Shown piece by piece: positions 54,198-63,658 of a stretch of DNA of 64,000 nt. The stretch lies in contig CAWBZL010000003.1 in NCBI GenBank assembly GCA_963793275.1, positions 1 through 64,000 on the forward strand. Reading direction: 5' to 3'. Below the pieces are notes generated by a model. The model did no database searches. It saw nothing but the letters and a program-made list of their open reading frames with translations, and had not been told where the DNA came from. Each line of letters begins with the position of its first letter. Position 1 is the first letter of the stretch. This DNA comes from Marinirhabdus sp963793275. Lineage in GTDB: Bacteria > Bacteroidota > Bacteroidia > Flavobacteriales > Flavobacteriaceae. A program made the translations under genes and the position numbers.

Positions 54198-54944
54198 TTA
54201 AAACAACTCAGGGTTAATGTCCAGAATGTTTTCCGTACGGTATTTTTTTATAAAAGAATCTGTAAAATGCTCGGCGCCTTTAATTTTTTCTTCTAGTAGA
54301 ATTTGTTTTACATCCAGCTTTTTATAGGCGTCCAGCATAGGTTTTGAAACGGGTGCATAGCTAAAATGCCAAGGCTCGTATTTAAAGCCTTTTCTATTGG
54401 CGTTGTCTGTGTACACTTCGTAAAACCCAAAGCTGTTTGCGTTTGTGGTAAGCCATTCTTTTAATTTACAAAAAGGGCCTTTCCCGTGAAATAGTTCGGG
54501 TTGTAGCACACTTTTTGGTCGTGGGGAAGCATTGCCATCAATTATGTCAATATCGGTTCCCCAATGATGGCGGGAGGTTCCGGGAATGGTAGAGTATTCA
54601 ATAATTTCTTCAATGGCCTGGCTAGGTGTGAGGCCCTGGTTGGTAAAACGGGTGTATTTGCCTTCGTAAATTTCTTTTTGTCGCTGGAAACTTCGGTAGG
54701 CAGAAACCACTTCTATCGTTATTCCATCTGCTGCTGCTGCCTTTTTCATTTTCAGAAATGCTGCTTTGGCATCTTTGTGCATTTTGCTGGTGTAGCTATC
54801 GCCTACAATATCCGGATTCCCTTTTCCTAGTAATTGCGAACGGGTAAATGTGAGTTGCATTTCCGCAGAAAAAGACAGGGAAGGGAGCAAAGAAATTCCC
54901 AATCCCGCCAGGCTGCTTAGTTGTAAGAATTTTTTTCTTTTCAT
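54198..54944 (-). CDS. VanY-type D,D-carboxypeptidase (M15B)
   Basis: 248 residues with a signal peptide (QLSSLAGLGISLLPSLSFS). Catalytic zinc motifs: SxxxGxxxD-like SRHHWGTDIDI and the C-terminal EPWHFSY. It trims D-Ala-D-Ala ends of peptidoglycan in the periplasm. It starts 3 bp after the pepE stop on the same strand. Confidence 0.9.
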   Translation of the reverse strand: MKRKKFLQLSSLAGLGISLLPSLSFSAEMQLTFTRSQLLGKGNPDIVGDSYTSKMHKDAKAAFLKMKKAAAADGITIEVVSAYRSFQRQKEIYEGKYTRFTNQGLTPSQAIEEIIEYSTIPGTSRHHWGTDIDIIDGNASPRPKSVLQPELFHGKGPFCKLKEWLTTNANSFGFYEVYTDNANRKGFKYEPWHFSYAPVSKPMLDAYKKLDVKQILLEEKIKGAEHFTDSFIKKYRTENILDINPELF

Positions 54945-54947
54945 AGT

Positions 54948-55652
54948 CTAAAAATAATCAATTAAGGTGCCGCTTTCTATTTCGTATGCACTTTTATCTT
55001 GCTCAAATACACGAGCGGTGAGTTTCCCTTTAAGAATAATTTTTGTCCCTTGCACCTGCAACCAACTGCCTTCGCGCAATCCTACTACCGGAATGGTGTT
55101 TTGCGTATGAAATTCTTTAATGCGCGTTTCCCGTGTTTCACCCATATGCTTGCTGCCTGGATCCGGATCTAAGTAATGCGGATTTATAGAAAAAGGAATC
55201 ACGCCCAGGGTTTTAAAACTTGGTGGATAGACAATGGGCATATCGTTTGTGGTCATCATGGTAAGGCCGCAAATGTTACTTCCTGCGCTCGTTCCTAAGT
55301 AGGGTGTGCCGTTGAAAATAGCGTCTCTAAGGGGTTGCATTACCTTTAACTTGTGGAGTGCATGTACTAACACGAAGGTATTTCCGCCGCCTGTAAAGAG
55401 TCCTTTCGCGTCTTTTATGGCTTCTGAAGGGTTTTTAAACGTATGAATTCCAATCAGTTTCTTTTTTATTTTTTGAAAAGCCTTTGTAGCCTTTTCGGTG
55501 TATTGATCGTGTGACATCCCGCCAGGTCTTGCGTAGGGGATAAAGAGGATTTCTTCAGTATCTTTAAATAATACTTCCAATTCGGGAAGCAGATAGTCTA
55601 AATAGCTCCCCTCATGAAGAGTGGACGTACTGGCAATGAGAAGATTTTTCAT
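54948..55652 (-). CDS. pepE: Dipeptidase E (alpha-aspartyl dipeptidase, S51)
   Basis: 234 residues, cytoplasmic. The nucleophile Ser motif LGTSAGSNI, preceded by the GLFTGGGNTFVLVHAL loop, and MTTNDMPIVYPPSFKTLGVIPFSINPHY are typical of PepE. It hydrolyses dipeptides with N-terminal Asp. Likely an operon with the VanY-type gene downstream (3-bp gap). Confidence 0.92.
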   Translation of the reverse strand: MKNLLIASTSTLHEGSYLDYLLPELEVLFKDTEEILFIPYARPGGMSHDQYTEKATKAFQKIKKKLIGIHTFKNPSEAIKDAKGLFTGGGNTFVLVHALHKLKVMQPLRDAIFNGTPYLGTSAGSNICGLTMMTTNDMPIVYPPSFKTLGVIPFSINPHYLDPDPGSKHMGETRETRIKEFHTQNTIPVVGLREGSWLQVQGTKIILKGKLTARVFEQDKSAYEIESGTLIDYF

Positions 55653-55762
55653 AGTGTTTTAACTGGTGATGTAATATGCAAAAAAATGTTTCGTCTTTAT
55701 AAAAACATCACAAAAGTTGTAATTATTTTCGGCTTTTGGAAAATCAACCGTACATTTATTAG

Positions 55763-56584
55763 ATGAAAATATTACTTTCAGTTTTTACTTTGCTACTTTC
55801 TATGGCTTGCTTTTCGCAACAAATAGACCGTGTTCTGGTGGAAGGTGAAATTATTGTGCCTAAAGGCGATGAACGAGAGCAAATAAGTGTTTACAATGTT
55901 TCGTCACAAAAGGGAACAGCCACAGATGCCGAAGGAAAATTTACACTGGAAGTTGGGAAAAACGATCGGGTGCAGATCACAGCACTACAGTTTCAATCGT
56001 TTACGGTGGTGATTGACGCCGGGGTAGTGGATAAAAAATTTATGCGAATTTATATGAATCCTGCTGTTAATCAGTTGGCTGAGGTAGTTGTAAGTCCGTA
56101 CGATCTATCCGGGAATATACGGGTAGATGTAAACCGAATACAAGTGTACGAAGCTCCGGATTACGATCTTTCTTACAAAACAATAAATTACGATTATGAG
56201 TTTACGCAAGACCGGCTTTCCTCAATAGAAGGAAATGTTGCCGATGAAGCACTTAACAGCCACAGATTGCAAAACGGAGCAAATTTTATAAGCATTTTTG
56301 GTCTATTGGCGAATGCAATTTTCCCGAAGAAAGATAAAAGTACTCCGAAAGAAACCTTAAATAACGGTCAGGTTTTGGTGACAGCGCTACAACAACGTTA
56401 CAGCACTCAGTATTATGCTGAAACCTTTGGAATTCCTGCTGAAAATGTAGATGCCTTTATTTATTTTGCTGAGGAAAATGCAGTAAAACCCTATATGCTA
56501 AAATCTGAAAATGAAATTGAATTGCTCGAAGTATTATTTGAGCAAAGTATTCTTTACAAAGAAAGATTAGGTGATGAAAAGTAA
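55763..56584 (+). CDS. Secreted protein with carboxypeptidase-like regulatory domain
   Basis: 273 residues. Signal (LLSVFTLLLSMACFSQ), then a CarboxypepD_reg-like beta-sandwich (VEGEIIVPKGD, VSSQKGTATDAEGKFTLEVGKNDRVQITALQFQSFTVVI), as in the N-terminus of TonB receptors, then a helical region of unknown function. It overlaps the next gene by 11 bp; that gene has the same architecture, so the two are diverged tandem paralogues. Role unknown. Confidence 0.8.
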   Translation: MKILLSVFTLLLSMACFSQQIDRVLVEGEIIVPKGDEREQISVYNVSSQKGTATDAEGKFTLEVGKNDRVQITALQFQSFTVVIDAGVVDKKFMRIYMNPAVNQLAEVVVSPYDLSGNIRVDVNRIQVYEAPDYDLSYKTINYDYEFTQDRLSSIEGNVADEALNSHRLQNGANFISIFGLLANAIFPKKDKSTPKETLNNGQVLVTALQQRYSTQYYAETFGIPAENVDAFIYFAEENAVKPYMLKSENEIELLEVLFEQSILYKERLGDEK

Positions 56585-57350
56585 GCTATTTTTCTTACTA
56601 TTTGTAGGAATAGGTGTTGCTGAAATTTTTGCCCAAACTACGACCGTTCAAGGTAAAATTACTAACGTAGAGGAGGTTGAGGGCATTCATATTTTAAATA
56701 ATAGCTCCCGAAGTAATAGCATAACAGACGAATTTGGAAACTTCTCTATTCAGGCCAAAGAGAAAGACACTTTAATTTTCTCCTCGGTGCATTACCTGCC
56801 TAAAAAAGTTGAAATTACCGAAGATATTATTGAAAGAGGAATTGTGGTAGTGACGCTGGAAAAACTCATAAACCAGTTGGATGAAGTATTTCTGGGAAGC
56901 AGGCTTACAGGAGATATAGCTAACGATATAAAAAATATAAAAGTTAAGGAGAAAGTCGATTTCTGGACTTTGGGTATCCCTGGGTTTCAGGGAGAGCCAG
57001 AAGAAAAAATTGTACCAGCCTATACCCTGTATGCACCTACGGCTATAAATGTAGAGGCGCTCTATAATCATGTAAGTGGCTACTATAAAATGTTACGTAC
57101 TAAGCGAAAATGGGAGGCAGAAAACAATACGGTCGCCAGAATTCTACATCAATATGACGAAGCTTTTTTAATGAAGTCTTACCGTATTCCTGAAGATAAG
57201 ATCTACGATTTCCTGCTGTTTTGTATTGAAACGAGTACGTTGCAAGATGATTTTAACCGGGAAAACTACGGGATTGTGTTGGCTATTTTTAAAGAGAAAG
57301 CACCTGTTTATATTTCAAGATTGGAGAGCGCGGTGAGAAAAAAGGAATAA
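56574..57350 (+). CDS. Secreted protein with carboxypeptidase-like regulatory domain (paralogue)
   Basis: 258 residues from ATG 56574 (GTG at 56571 is also possible). Signal peptide (LFFLLFVGIGVAEIFAQ), then VQGKITNVEEVEGIHILNNSSRSNSITDEFGNFSIQAKEKDTLIFSSVHY, and a C-terminal helical part ending with YRIPEDKIYDFLLFCIE, like the FGIPAENVDAFIYFAEE end of its neighbour. Translationally coupled to it. Function unknown. Confidence 0.8.
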   Translation: MKSKLFFLLFVGIGVAEIFAQTTTVQGKITNVEEVEGIHILNNSSRSNSITDEFGNFSIQAKEKDTLIFSSVHYLPKKVEITEDIIERGIVVVTLEKLINQLDEVFLGSRLTGDIANDIKNIKVKEKVDFWTLGIPGFQGEPEEKIVPAYTLYAPTAINVEALYNHVSGYYKMLRTKRKWEAENNTVARILHQYDEAFLMKSYRIPEDKIYDFLLFCIETSTLQDDFNRENYGIVLAIFKEKAPVYISRLESAVRKKE

Positions 57351-57403
57351 TTGTTGTAACATCGCAGTTTCAATATCATTTTAATCATTTTCGTTATAAC
57401 CCT

Positions 57404-57910
57404 ATGAAGTTTCTTAAAGTTGCCCTTGTTTTATTCGTGTTTCCGTTGCTAACGGCTTCTACTACCCATAAATTTTACGTGAGCATTACTACAATTGAGT
57501 ATGCCCAAAAGGAGCAAAGCCTTCAACTAATTACCAAAATATTTCTGGACGATATAGAAGATGCATTGGAGATGCGGTACGGAAGAAAATTTAATTTCAA
57601 TTCAAAAAAAGAAACGAAGCAGGATGGGGAAATTTTGAGGGATTATGTGCTTCAGAAGTTGAAAATTAATGTAAACGGTAAGGAAACAACCTTCAATTAT
57701 ATTGGGAAACAGTACGATATTGATGTTGTGAAAGTGTATATAGAAATACCTAATATTTCAGAAGTACATACCATTGAAGTAGAGAACAAAGTTCTGCTGG
57801 ATATGTTTGATGAGCAGCAGAATATTATTCATATAAAAAGTAACGGTTCCAGACGTAGTTTAATTCTTGAAAAAGAAAACCCTAAAGGATTGTTAAAATT
57901 CGACGATTAG
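57404..57910 (+). CDS. DUF6702-like secreted protein
   Basis: 168 residues with a signal peptide (VALVLFVFPLLTAST), then THKFYVSITTIEYAQKEQSLQLITKIFLDDIEDAL, a beta-rich fold matching the DUF6702 family. In flavobacteria it often sits directly before an M1 aminopeptidase, as here (65-bp gap), which suggests a shared function in the periplasm. Confidence 0.78.
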   Translation: MKFLKVALVLFVFPLLTASTTHKFYVSITTIEYAQKEQSLQLITKIFLDDIEDALEMRYGRKFNFNSKKETKQDGEILRDYVLQKLKINVNGKETTFNYIGKQYDIDVVKVYIEIPNISEVHTIEVENKVLLDMFDEQQNIIHIKSNGSRRSLILEKENPKGLLKFDD

Positions 57911-57975
57911 CCCGCATAAAACCTTTATTAAAAGTATTTTTAAACCTTTCAAAAATCCAATAAATTATTCTACAT

Positions 57976-60289
57976 ATGAAATTAGTGAAATACCTATCCC
58001 TGGTAGCTTTATTCCTCACTGCAGGAATGGCGTTTGCACAAGATGGCGACGTTGAAAAAGAAGAAGCCCGCAAGCCAGGACATTACAACAACAACCGCTT
58101 TAAGCAGTTATACGAAGAGTTTTCTACCCCAAACGTGTACCGTTCACCCAATGGTGCTCCAGGGCCACAGTATTACCAGCAACAAGCAGATTATAAAATG
58201 GATATTATCTTAGATGATAAAACATCCAAGCTGTATGGTACCGAAACTATTACGTATACCAACAACTCACCGGACGCATTGGAATACCTTTGGGTTCAGT
58301 TAGACCAGAACGTTCGTGCAAGAGATTCCAAATCTCCTTTAATTGAGCCTAGTGGAGCGGCAGCAGCCGAAACTACCAGTGGATTTGTAGGTAAATATAT
58401 GGGTGCTGGTTTTGACGGAGGTTTTAAAATAGACTACGTAAGGGATAAAAGAGGAAACCCACTACCTCATATAGTTAATCGTACTATGATGCGAATAGAT
58501 ATGCCGGAACATTTGGAAAGTGGCGATACGTTTACGTTCTCTATTAAGTGGTGGTATAATATTGTAGATCACACAATTGACCGTGCCAGAAGTGGTTACG
58601 AGGTTTTTGATGATGGCAATAAAGGCTACGTAATTGCACAATTTTATCCACGTATGGCTGTATACAGCGACGTAGAGGGATGGCAAAATAGCCAGTTCTG
58701 GGGGCGTGATGAATTTGCCTTGCCATTTGGTGATTTTGAAGTGAACATTACAGTGCCTTCAGACCACACACTGGATGCTACGGGAAAACTGTTAAACCGT
58801 AAAGATGTTTTTACCAAAGAAATGATGAAGCGTTATGAAGAAGCGCAAAAATCTTATAAAGATCCGGTACTAATTGTAACTCAAGCCGAAGCAGAAGCTG
58901 CTTCAAAAGGATTTGCTACAGGTACAAAAACCTGGAAATTTAAAGCAGAAAATGTACGTGACTATGGTTTTGCAACCTCCAGACGTTTTATCTGGGATAT
59001 GATGGCTGTAAAAATTGGAAATCGCGATGTAATGGCTGTTTCAGTATATCCACCAGAAGGAAATCCTTTATGGGAAGACTGGTCTACTAAAGTTGTTGCC
59101 AGTACGTTGGAAACGTATTCAAGAATGGCTTTTGACTATCCGTACCACAAAGCAATTTCGGTACATGCGAAAGGGCAGGGGATGGAATATCCTATGATCT
59201 GCTGGAACTATGGGCGTCCGGACAAAGATGGTAACTATAGCGAGAGAACAAAATACGGGAACTTTGGTGTGATCATTCACGAAGTAGGGCATAACTTTTA
59301 CCCTATGATCGTAAACAGTGATGAGCGCCAGTGGACCTGGATGGACGAAGGTATTAATACGTTTGTACAGTATGTAGCAGAACAGGATTTTGGAGAAAAA
59401 TACCCGGAAGCTATTGCACCTAATACAAAATATCCTTCCCGTAGATGGGCCAGCCAAGAATATCGTAGGGTATATGGGTGGCGATCAGGACTATATTGCA
59501 CCAATTATGACAAAAGGTTTAAATACCTATAATTTTGGAGCTAATGCCTATTCCAAGCCAGCTACAGGGTTAAATATCTTACGTGAAACCATTATGGGGC
59601 GTGAGTTGTTTGACTATGCATTTAGAACGTATTCGCAACGTTGGATGTTTAAACACCCAACACCAGAAGATTTCTTCCGTACTATGGAAGACGCATCTGC
59701 GGTAGATCTTGACTGGTTCTGGAGATCCTGGTTTTACACCACAGATTATACAGATATTGGTGTAAAGGAAGTGAAGAAATTTTACGTAACCAGTAAAATG
59801 AACAAGGAGGTAAGAGAAATGATGGAGTCTCGCGGAATGAAAGAAAGCGACCTGCCACCTCTTGTGTATTTGGTTGAAGAAGGAAGTGAAGACTACGATC
59901 CAAGTATGAAAAATTCCAGCTTAAACGATGTAACTACCCTTCAGGAATACATTATGGAAAATATTCCTGTAGGAGATAGAGCAGGTATGAAAAACCCTAA
60001 GTATTTCTACGAGGTTATTTTTGAAAAGCCGGGAGGTATTCCAATGCCAATTATTGCTGAAGTAACTTACGCAGATGGAACGACAGAGCGTTTTACATAT
60101 CCGGCGCAAATTTGGAGAAAGAACGATGCTGAAGTAGGTAAAGTTATTGCCTCTGAAAAAGAGATCACAAAAATTATAGTAGATCCGGACGAGGAAACAG
60201 CAGATATAGATACTTCGAACAACGCGTGGCCACAGCGCAAGAAGTTAGGAGAGTTCAATAAATTTAAAGAGTCTAAAGAAGAAGAATAA
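57976..60289 (+). pseudogene. M1-family aminopeptidase, interrupted by a frameshift
   Basis: Restored length is about 770 residues. Signal peptide (LSLVALFLTAGMAFAQ), N-terminal beta domain, a GxMEN-like GQGMEYPMICWN, then HEVGH (H435, E436, H439) with E458 in WMDEG, giving HExxH-x18-E. Shortly after, at about 59443-59450, the frame shifts by one extra base: the first frame ends at 59532 in unrelated residues, while the second frame continues PAKNIVGYMGGDQ and a typical C-terminal domain to 60289. If real, the product would keep the catalytic site but lose the C-terminal third. Confidence 0.85.
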
Positions 60290-60311
60290 TCTTTTAAAAC
60301 GAATATATAAA

Positions 60312-60344
60312 AGCCCTTTTCAACTTGTTTGGAGAGGGTTTTTT
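60312..60344 (+). terminator. Terminator after the M1 aminopeptidase
   Basis: AGCCCTTTTCAA pairs with TTTGGAGAGGGT allowing wobble pairs, followed by a T-tract. Confidence 0.7.
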
Positions 60345-60612
60345 ATTGGTAGCTATCGCTGCGCCGTAAGAATACGAACCATTCGCCATTGTCGAATTTT
60401 GGAAATAAATAAGTGATAAAGTGGTCTTAGCGTTGTAAAGAGCAGCTTTTCTAATTTCTTTTTCTAAGCGCTGGAGACGGTCCAAATTTTAACAATAGGG
60501 AAGCAAATAGTCCAAGCTATAACATTTCCGAAGCTTCAAGATGGTATCCACCTTCAAATTTGTGATTTGCTTTTTGTTATTTGGAATTTAAGAATTAGTA
60601 TCTTTGTACCCT
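60345..60612. other. Intergenic gap with possible gene remnant and tatA promoter
   Basis: A -7 box TATCTTTG at 60599-60606 with TTTG at 60573-60576 serves tatA; the start codon follows within about 7 bp, so the mRNA would be nearly leaderless. On the minus strand, 60340-60485 reads in two frames as LQRLEKEIRKAALYN and FPKFDNGEWFVFLRRSDSYQ, which have a protein-like composition and may be a decayed gene end. Confidence 0.45.
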
Positions 60613-60900
60613 ATGAAATTAGTAATCCTTCCTTTATTCATTAGCGGAGCCGAAATAGCGTTTATCCTGTTTATTGTGCTTATGGTTTTTGGTGCCGATA
60701 AGATGCCAGAAATTGCACGCGGATTAGGAAAAGGAATGCGCCAGATCAAGGATGCTACAAACGATATTAAGTCTGAAATCACCAAAAGTGCCGAGAAAAA
60801 CGGATTGGATATAGATATAACCAAAGACGTTAGGAAAGAGATCGATAAGGTAAAGGAAGATGTGGAGGAAATATCGGGTCCTATTAAACGCAATTTCTAA
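60613..60900 (+). CDS. tatA: Sec-independent protein translocase TatA/TatE
   Basis: 95 residues from ATG 60613 (a TTG at 60604 is less likely). One N-terminal membrane helix (AEIAFILFIVLMVFG), the FG hinge (FGADKMPEIARGLGKGMRQIKDA) and a long amphipathic, charged tail. It forms the pore part of the Tat pathway for folded proteins. No tatC or tatB is nearby. Its stop overlaps the PAP2 gene ATG by one base (TAATG). Confidence 0.9.
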   Translation: MKLVILPLFISGAEIAFILFIVLMVFGADKMPEIARGLGKGMRQIKDATNDIKSEITKSAEKNGLDIDITKDVRKEIDKVKEDVEEISGPIKRNF

Positions 60901-61457
60901 TGCTCCAAACCCTTAAAGAATGGGACAGAGAACTTTTTATCTGGCTTAACAGTCTGGGAATTGAGCATTTTGATGGTTTCTGGATCTTTGCCACCCAAAT
61001 TGAAAGCTGGCTTCCGTTATTTATCTTTTTTTTCGCCATTATTTTTGTGAAATACGGCTTTAAAAATGGGCTGGTTGTTAGTTCCTTTACTATTCTTACT
61101 TTTATTGTTACTATTACATTCACAAACTTTGTAAAAGACTATGTAGCCCGTTTAAGACCCAATAATGTGGAAGCGTTGTCAGAGGTTATAAGGATCCTTC
61201 AAAAACCAACTAATTTTAGCTTCTTTTCAGGCCACGCTTCGTCTAGTTTTGCTGTAACAACATTTGTGGTGCTCGCCATTAGAAAATTCACTAAATGGAT
61301 CTATCTGGCCTTTTTGTGGCCACTTATTTTTATTTTAAGCCGAATATATGTAGGCGTTCATTATCCTAGCGATCTTTTTGTAGGTGCTTTGGTGGGAACA
61401 GCCATAGCGATATTTTTCTATTGGATTTGTAAAAAAATTTTGGTAAAGTTTGGCTAA
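60900..61457 (+). CDS. PAP2-family phosphatase, membrane protein
   Basis: 185 residues with five or six membrane helices. The phosphatase motifs are complete: KDYVARLRPNN, FFSGHASSSF and SRIYVGVHYPSDLFVG. It probably removes phosphate from a lipid such as undecaprenyl pyrophosphate or phosphatidic acid on the outer side of the membrane. Translationally coupled to tatA. Confidence 0.92.
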   Translation: MLQTLKEWDRELFIWLNSLGIEHFDGFWIFATQIESWLPLFIFFFAIIFVKYGFKNGLVVSSFTILTFIVTITFTNFVKDYVARLRPNNVEALSEVIRILQKPTNFSFFSGHASSSFAVTTFVVLAIRKFTKWIYLAFLWPLIFILSRIYVGVHYPSDLFVGALVGTAIAIFFYWICKKILVKFG

Positions 61458-61530
61458 TATTTTTATCTGAAACATACAAAACTGAAGTAAATTAAACCAA
61501 TTTCAGTATAGAGAATTCTATCTTTACCTT

Positions 61531-63387
61531 ATGCAGTCTAACATTCTTTTTATCACACCTCCTTTTACGCAGTTAAATACTGCTTATCCTGCAGCTGCTT
61601 ATATTAAGGGATTTTTAGAAACTCATAATGTAGCAGTTGCTACCTGCGATCTAAGTATAGAATTATTTACAGCCATCTTCTCGGCAGATTTTCTTGATGC
61701 TATTTTTAAGGAAGCTGATGATCTGGGAAATCATTATTTTCCTGAAGTTCGTAAAATGAAATCCCAATATATTTCCAGTGTTAACATTGTGATCGGGTTT
61801 CTTCAAAAACAGGACATTCAAACCGCACAGACAATTCTGGAGCCTGGTTTTCTACCAAAAGGGCATAGATTGCAGACAGTACATAACAACATTAAATGGG
61901 CAACAGGAGAAAAAGGAATTATTGACAAAGCAAAGCATTACGGAACACTTTTTATTGAAGAAATTGGAGATTTTATTCAAGCAAATGTAGATGAGTTTTT
62001 TGCCTTCACGAAGTATGCCGAGCAAATTGCCACGTCTGCAAGTAGTTTCGATGAGTTAGACGAATTATTAAAGTATCAGCCCACGCTTATTGAGGATGAG
62101 ATGATGAACATCCTCGAGGCTCAGCTCAACGCGCATCAACCTTCGTTAGTTTGTTTTACCATTCCATTTCCGGGGAATTTATTTGCCGCTTTGCGATGTT
62201 CCCAATTTATAAAACAGTTTTTTCCGGAAATCAAAGTTGCATTTGGTGGGGGGTACTGCAATACTGAGTTACGTTCCCTTAAAGACCCCAGAATTTTTGA
62301 ATTTGTAGATTTTATTTCCTTAGATGATGGAGAAGGCCCCTTGCTTAAAATAGTACAATATCTTAAAGGCACCGTGACTAAAGATAAATTGGAAAGAACG
62401 TACGTTTTGGAACATAATCAGGTAGTTTATAGGAATAAGATTCCGAATACTATTTACCATCACAAAAATTTACCTGCTCCGGACTATTCTGGGTTGCCTT
62501 TTCACAAATATGTGTCTTTCCTGGATGTGGTGAATCCAATGCACCGTATGTGGACAGATGCCAGATGGAACAAGTTAACCATTTCTCACGGCTGTTACTG
62601 GAAGCAATGTTCGTTTTGTGACGTAAGCTTAGATTATATTGGTAATTACCAAAACACTACGGCAGAAGATTTAGTGAATAAAATTGAAAAGATTGTTAGT
62701 GATACAGGCATTAGTGGTTTTCACTTTGTAGATGAAGCTGCACCGCCAAAAATGTTGAGGGCATTATCAAATTCACTTCTGGAAAGGAATGTAAAAATAA
62801 CCTGGTGGACCAACATACGGTTTGAAAAAACATTCACCTTGGAATTGTGCGAACTTATGGCGAAATCTGGTTGTGTTGCCGTTACCGGCGGACTGGAAGT
62901 TGCTTCAGACAGATTGTTAGCCAAGATGAAAAAGGGAGTAGATATTGCGCAGGTTACCAGAGTAACGCATAACTTTTCGTCTGCCAATATCTTGGTGCAC
63001 GCGTATCTTATGTATGGGTTCCCCACCCAAACCGAGCAGGAAACAATAGATTCGCTGGAAGTGGTGCGACAGTTGTTTGAGAAAAATTGTATTCAGTCTG
63101 CTTTCTGGCACCAATTTACAACTACAGTTCACAGTCCCATTGGAAAGAACCCTCAGGAATTTGGCATTGAGATAACAGGACCTGAATTTAAAGGATTTGC
63201 TCAAAACGATCTGTATCATAAAGATCCTAAAGGTGCCAACCACGCTAAATACACCAAAGGATTAAATCTGGCGCTGCATAATTATTTAAATAATACTGGC
63301 TATAGCGAAGAGCTTCAACATTGGTTCGATTTTCCAATTTGTGACGTGAGCCATCCTACCGGATTAATTGAAGGTTTTTTAGCATAG
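61531..63387 (+). CDS. B12-binding-type radical SAM protein
   Basis: 618 residues. The N-terminus (NILFITPPFTQLNTAYPAAAYIKGFLE, then SLVCFTIPFPGNLFAALRCSQFIKQFFPEIKVAFGGGYC near 215-255) has the Rossmann-like fold of cobalamin-binding radical SAM enzymes. The iron-sulfur cluster motif is C355, C360, C363 in GCYWKQCSFCD, a CX4CX2C spacing rather than the classic CX3CX2C. A long helical insert lies between residues 50 and 200. Product unknown. It appears monocistronic. Confidence 0.85.
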   Translation: MQSNILFITPPFTQLNTAYPAAAYIKGFLETHNVAVATCDLSIELFTAIFSADFLDAIFKEADDLGNHYFPEVRKMKSQYISSVNIVIGFLQKQDIQTAQTILEPGFLPKGHRLQTVHNNIKWATGEKGIIDKAKHYGTLFIEEIGDFIQANVDEFFAFTKYAEQIATSASSFDELDELLKYQPTLIEDEMMNILEAQLNAHQPSLVCFTIPFPGNLFAALRCSQFIKQFFPEIKVAFGGGYCNTELRSLKDPRIFEFVDFISLDDGEGPLLKIVQYLKGTVTKDKLERTYVLEHNQVVYRNKIPNTIYHHKNLPAPDYSGLPFHKYVSFLDVVNPMHRMWTDARWNKLTISHGCYWKQCSFCDVSLDYIGNYQNTTAEDLVNKIEKIVSDTGISGFHFVDEAAPPKMLRALSNSLLERNVKITWWTNIRFEKTFTLELCELMAKSGCVAVTGGLEVASDRLLAKMKKGVDIAQVTRVTHNFSSANILVHAYLMYGFPTQTEQETIDSLEVVRQLFEKNCIQSAFWHQFTTTVHSPIGKNPQEFGIEITGPEFKGFAQNDLYHKDPKGANHAKYTKGLNLALHNYLNNTGYSEELQHWFDFPICDVSHPTGLIEGFLA

Positions 63388-63658
63388 AGAGGTGTTTTTG
63401 AAGCATATTATTTTTGTACCCGGTATTTCCTTCCTAAACATTTGAGTTAAGCACTAAATATTCTTTTTATGTATTTATTTTTCGTTTATGATTTGTCTTG
63501 ATTTTAGATAGACAAGCCATAGTAAATATGCAATTAACTTACTTTAAAGCTTCTTGTCAAAATATTTCTTTTACGAAGTCACGGAACAATTTTCTTGCTT
63601 GACTGCAGTGTTGGCGTAAAAGTGTGTGGAAGGGTAATTTGTGTACTATACTTTAATC

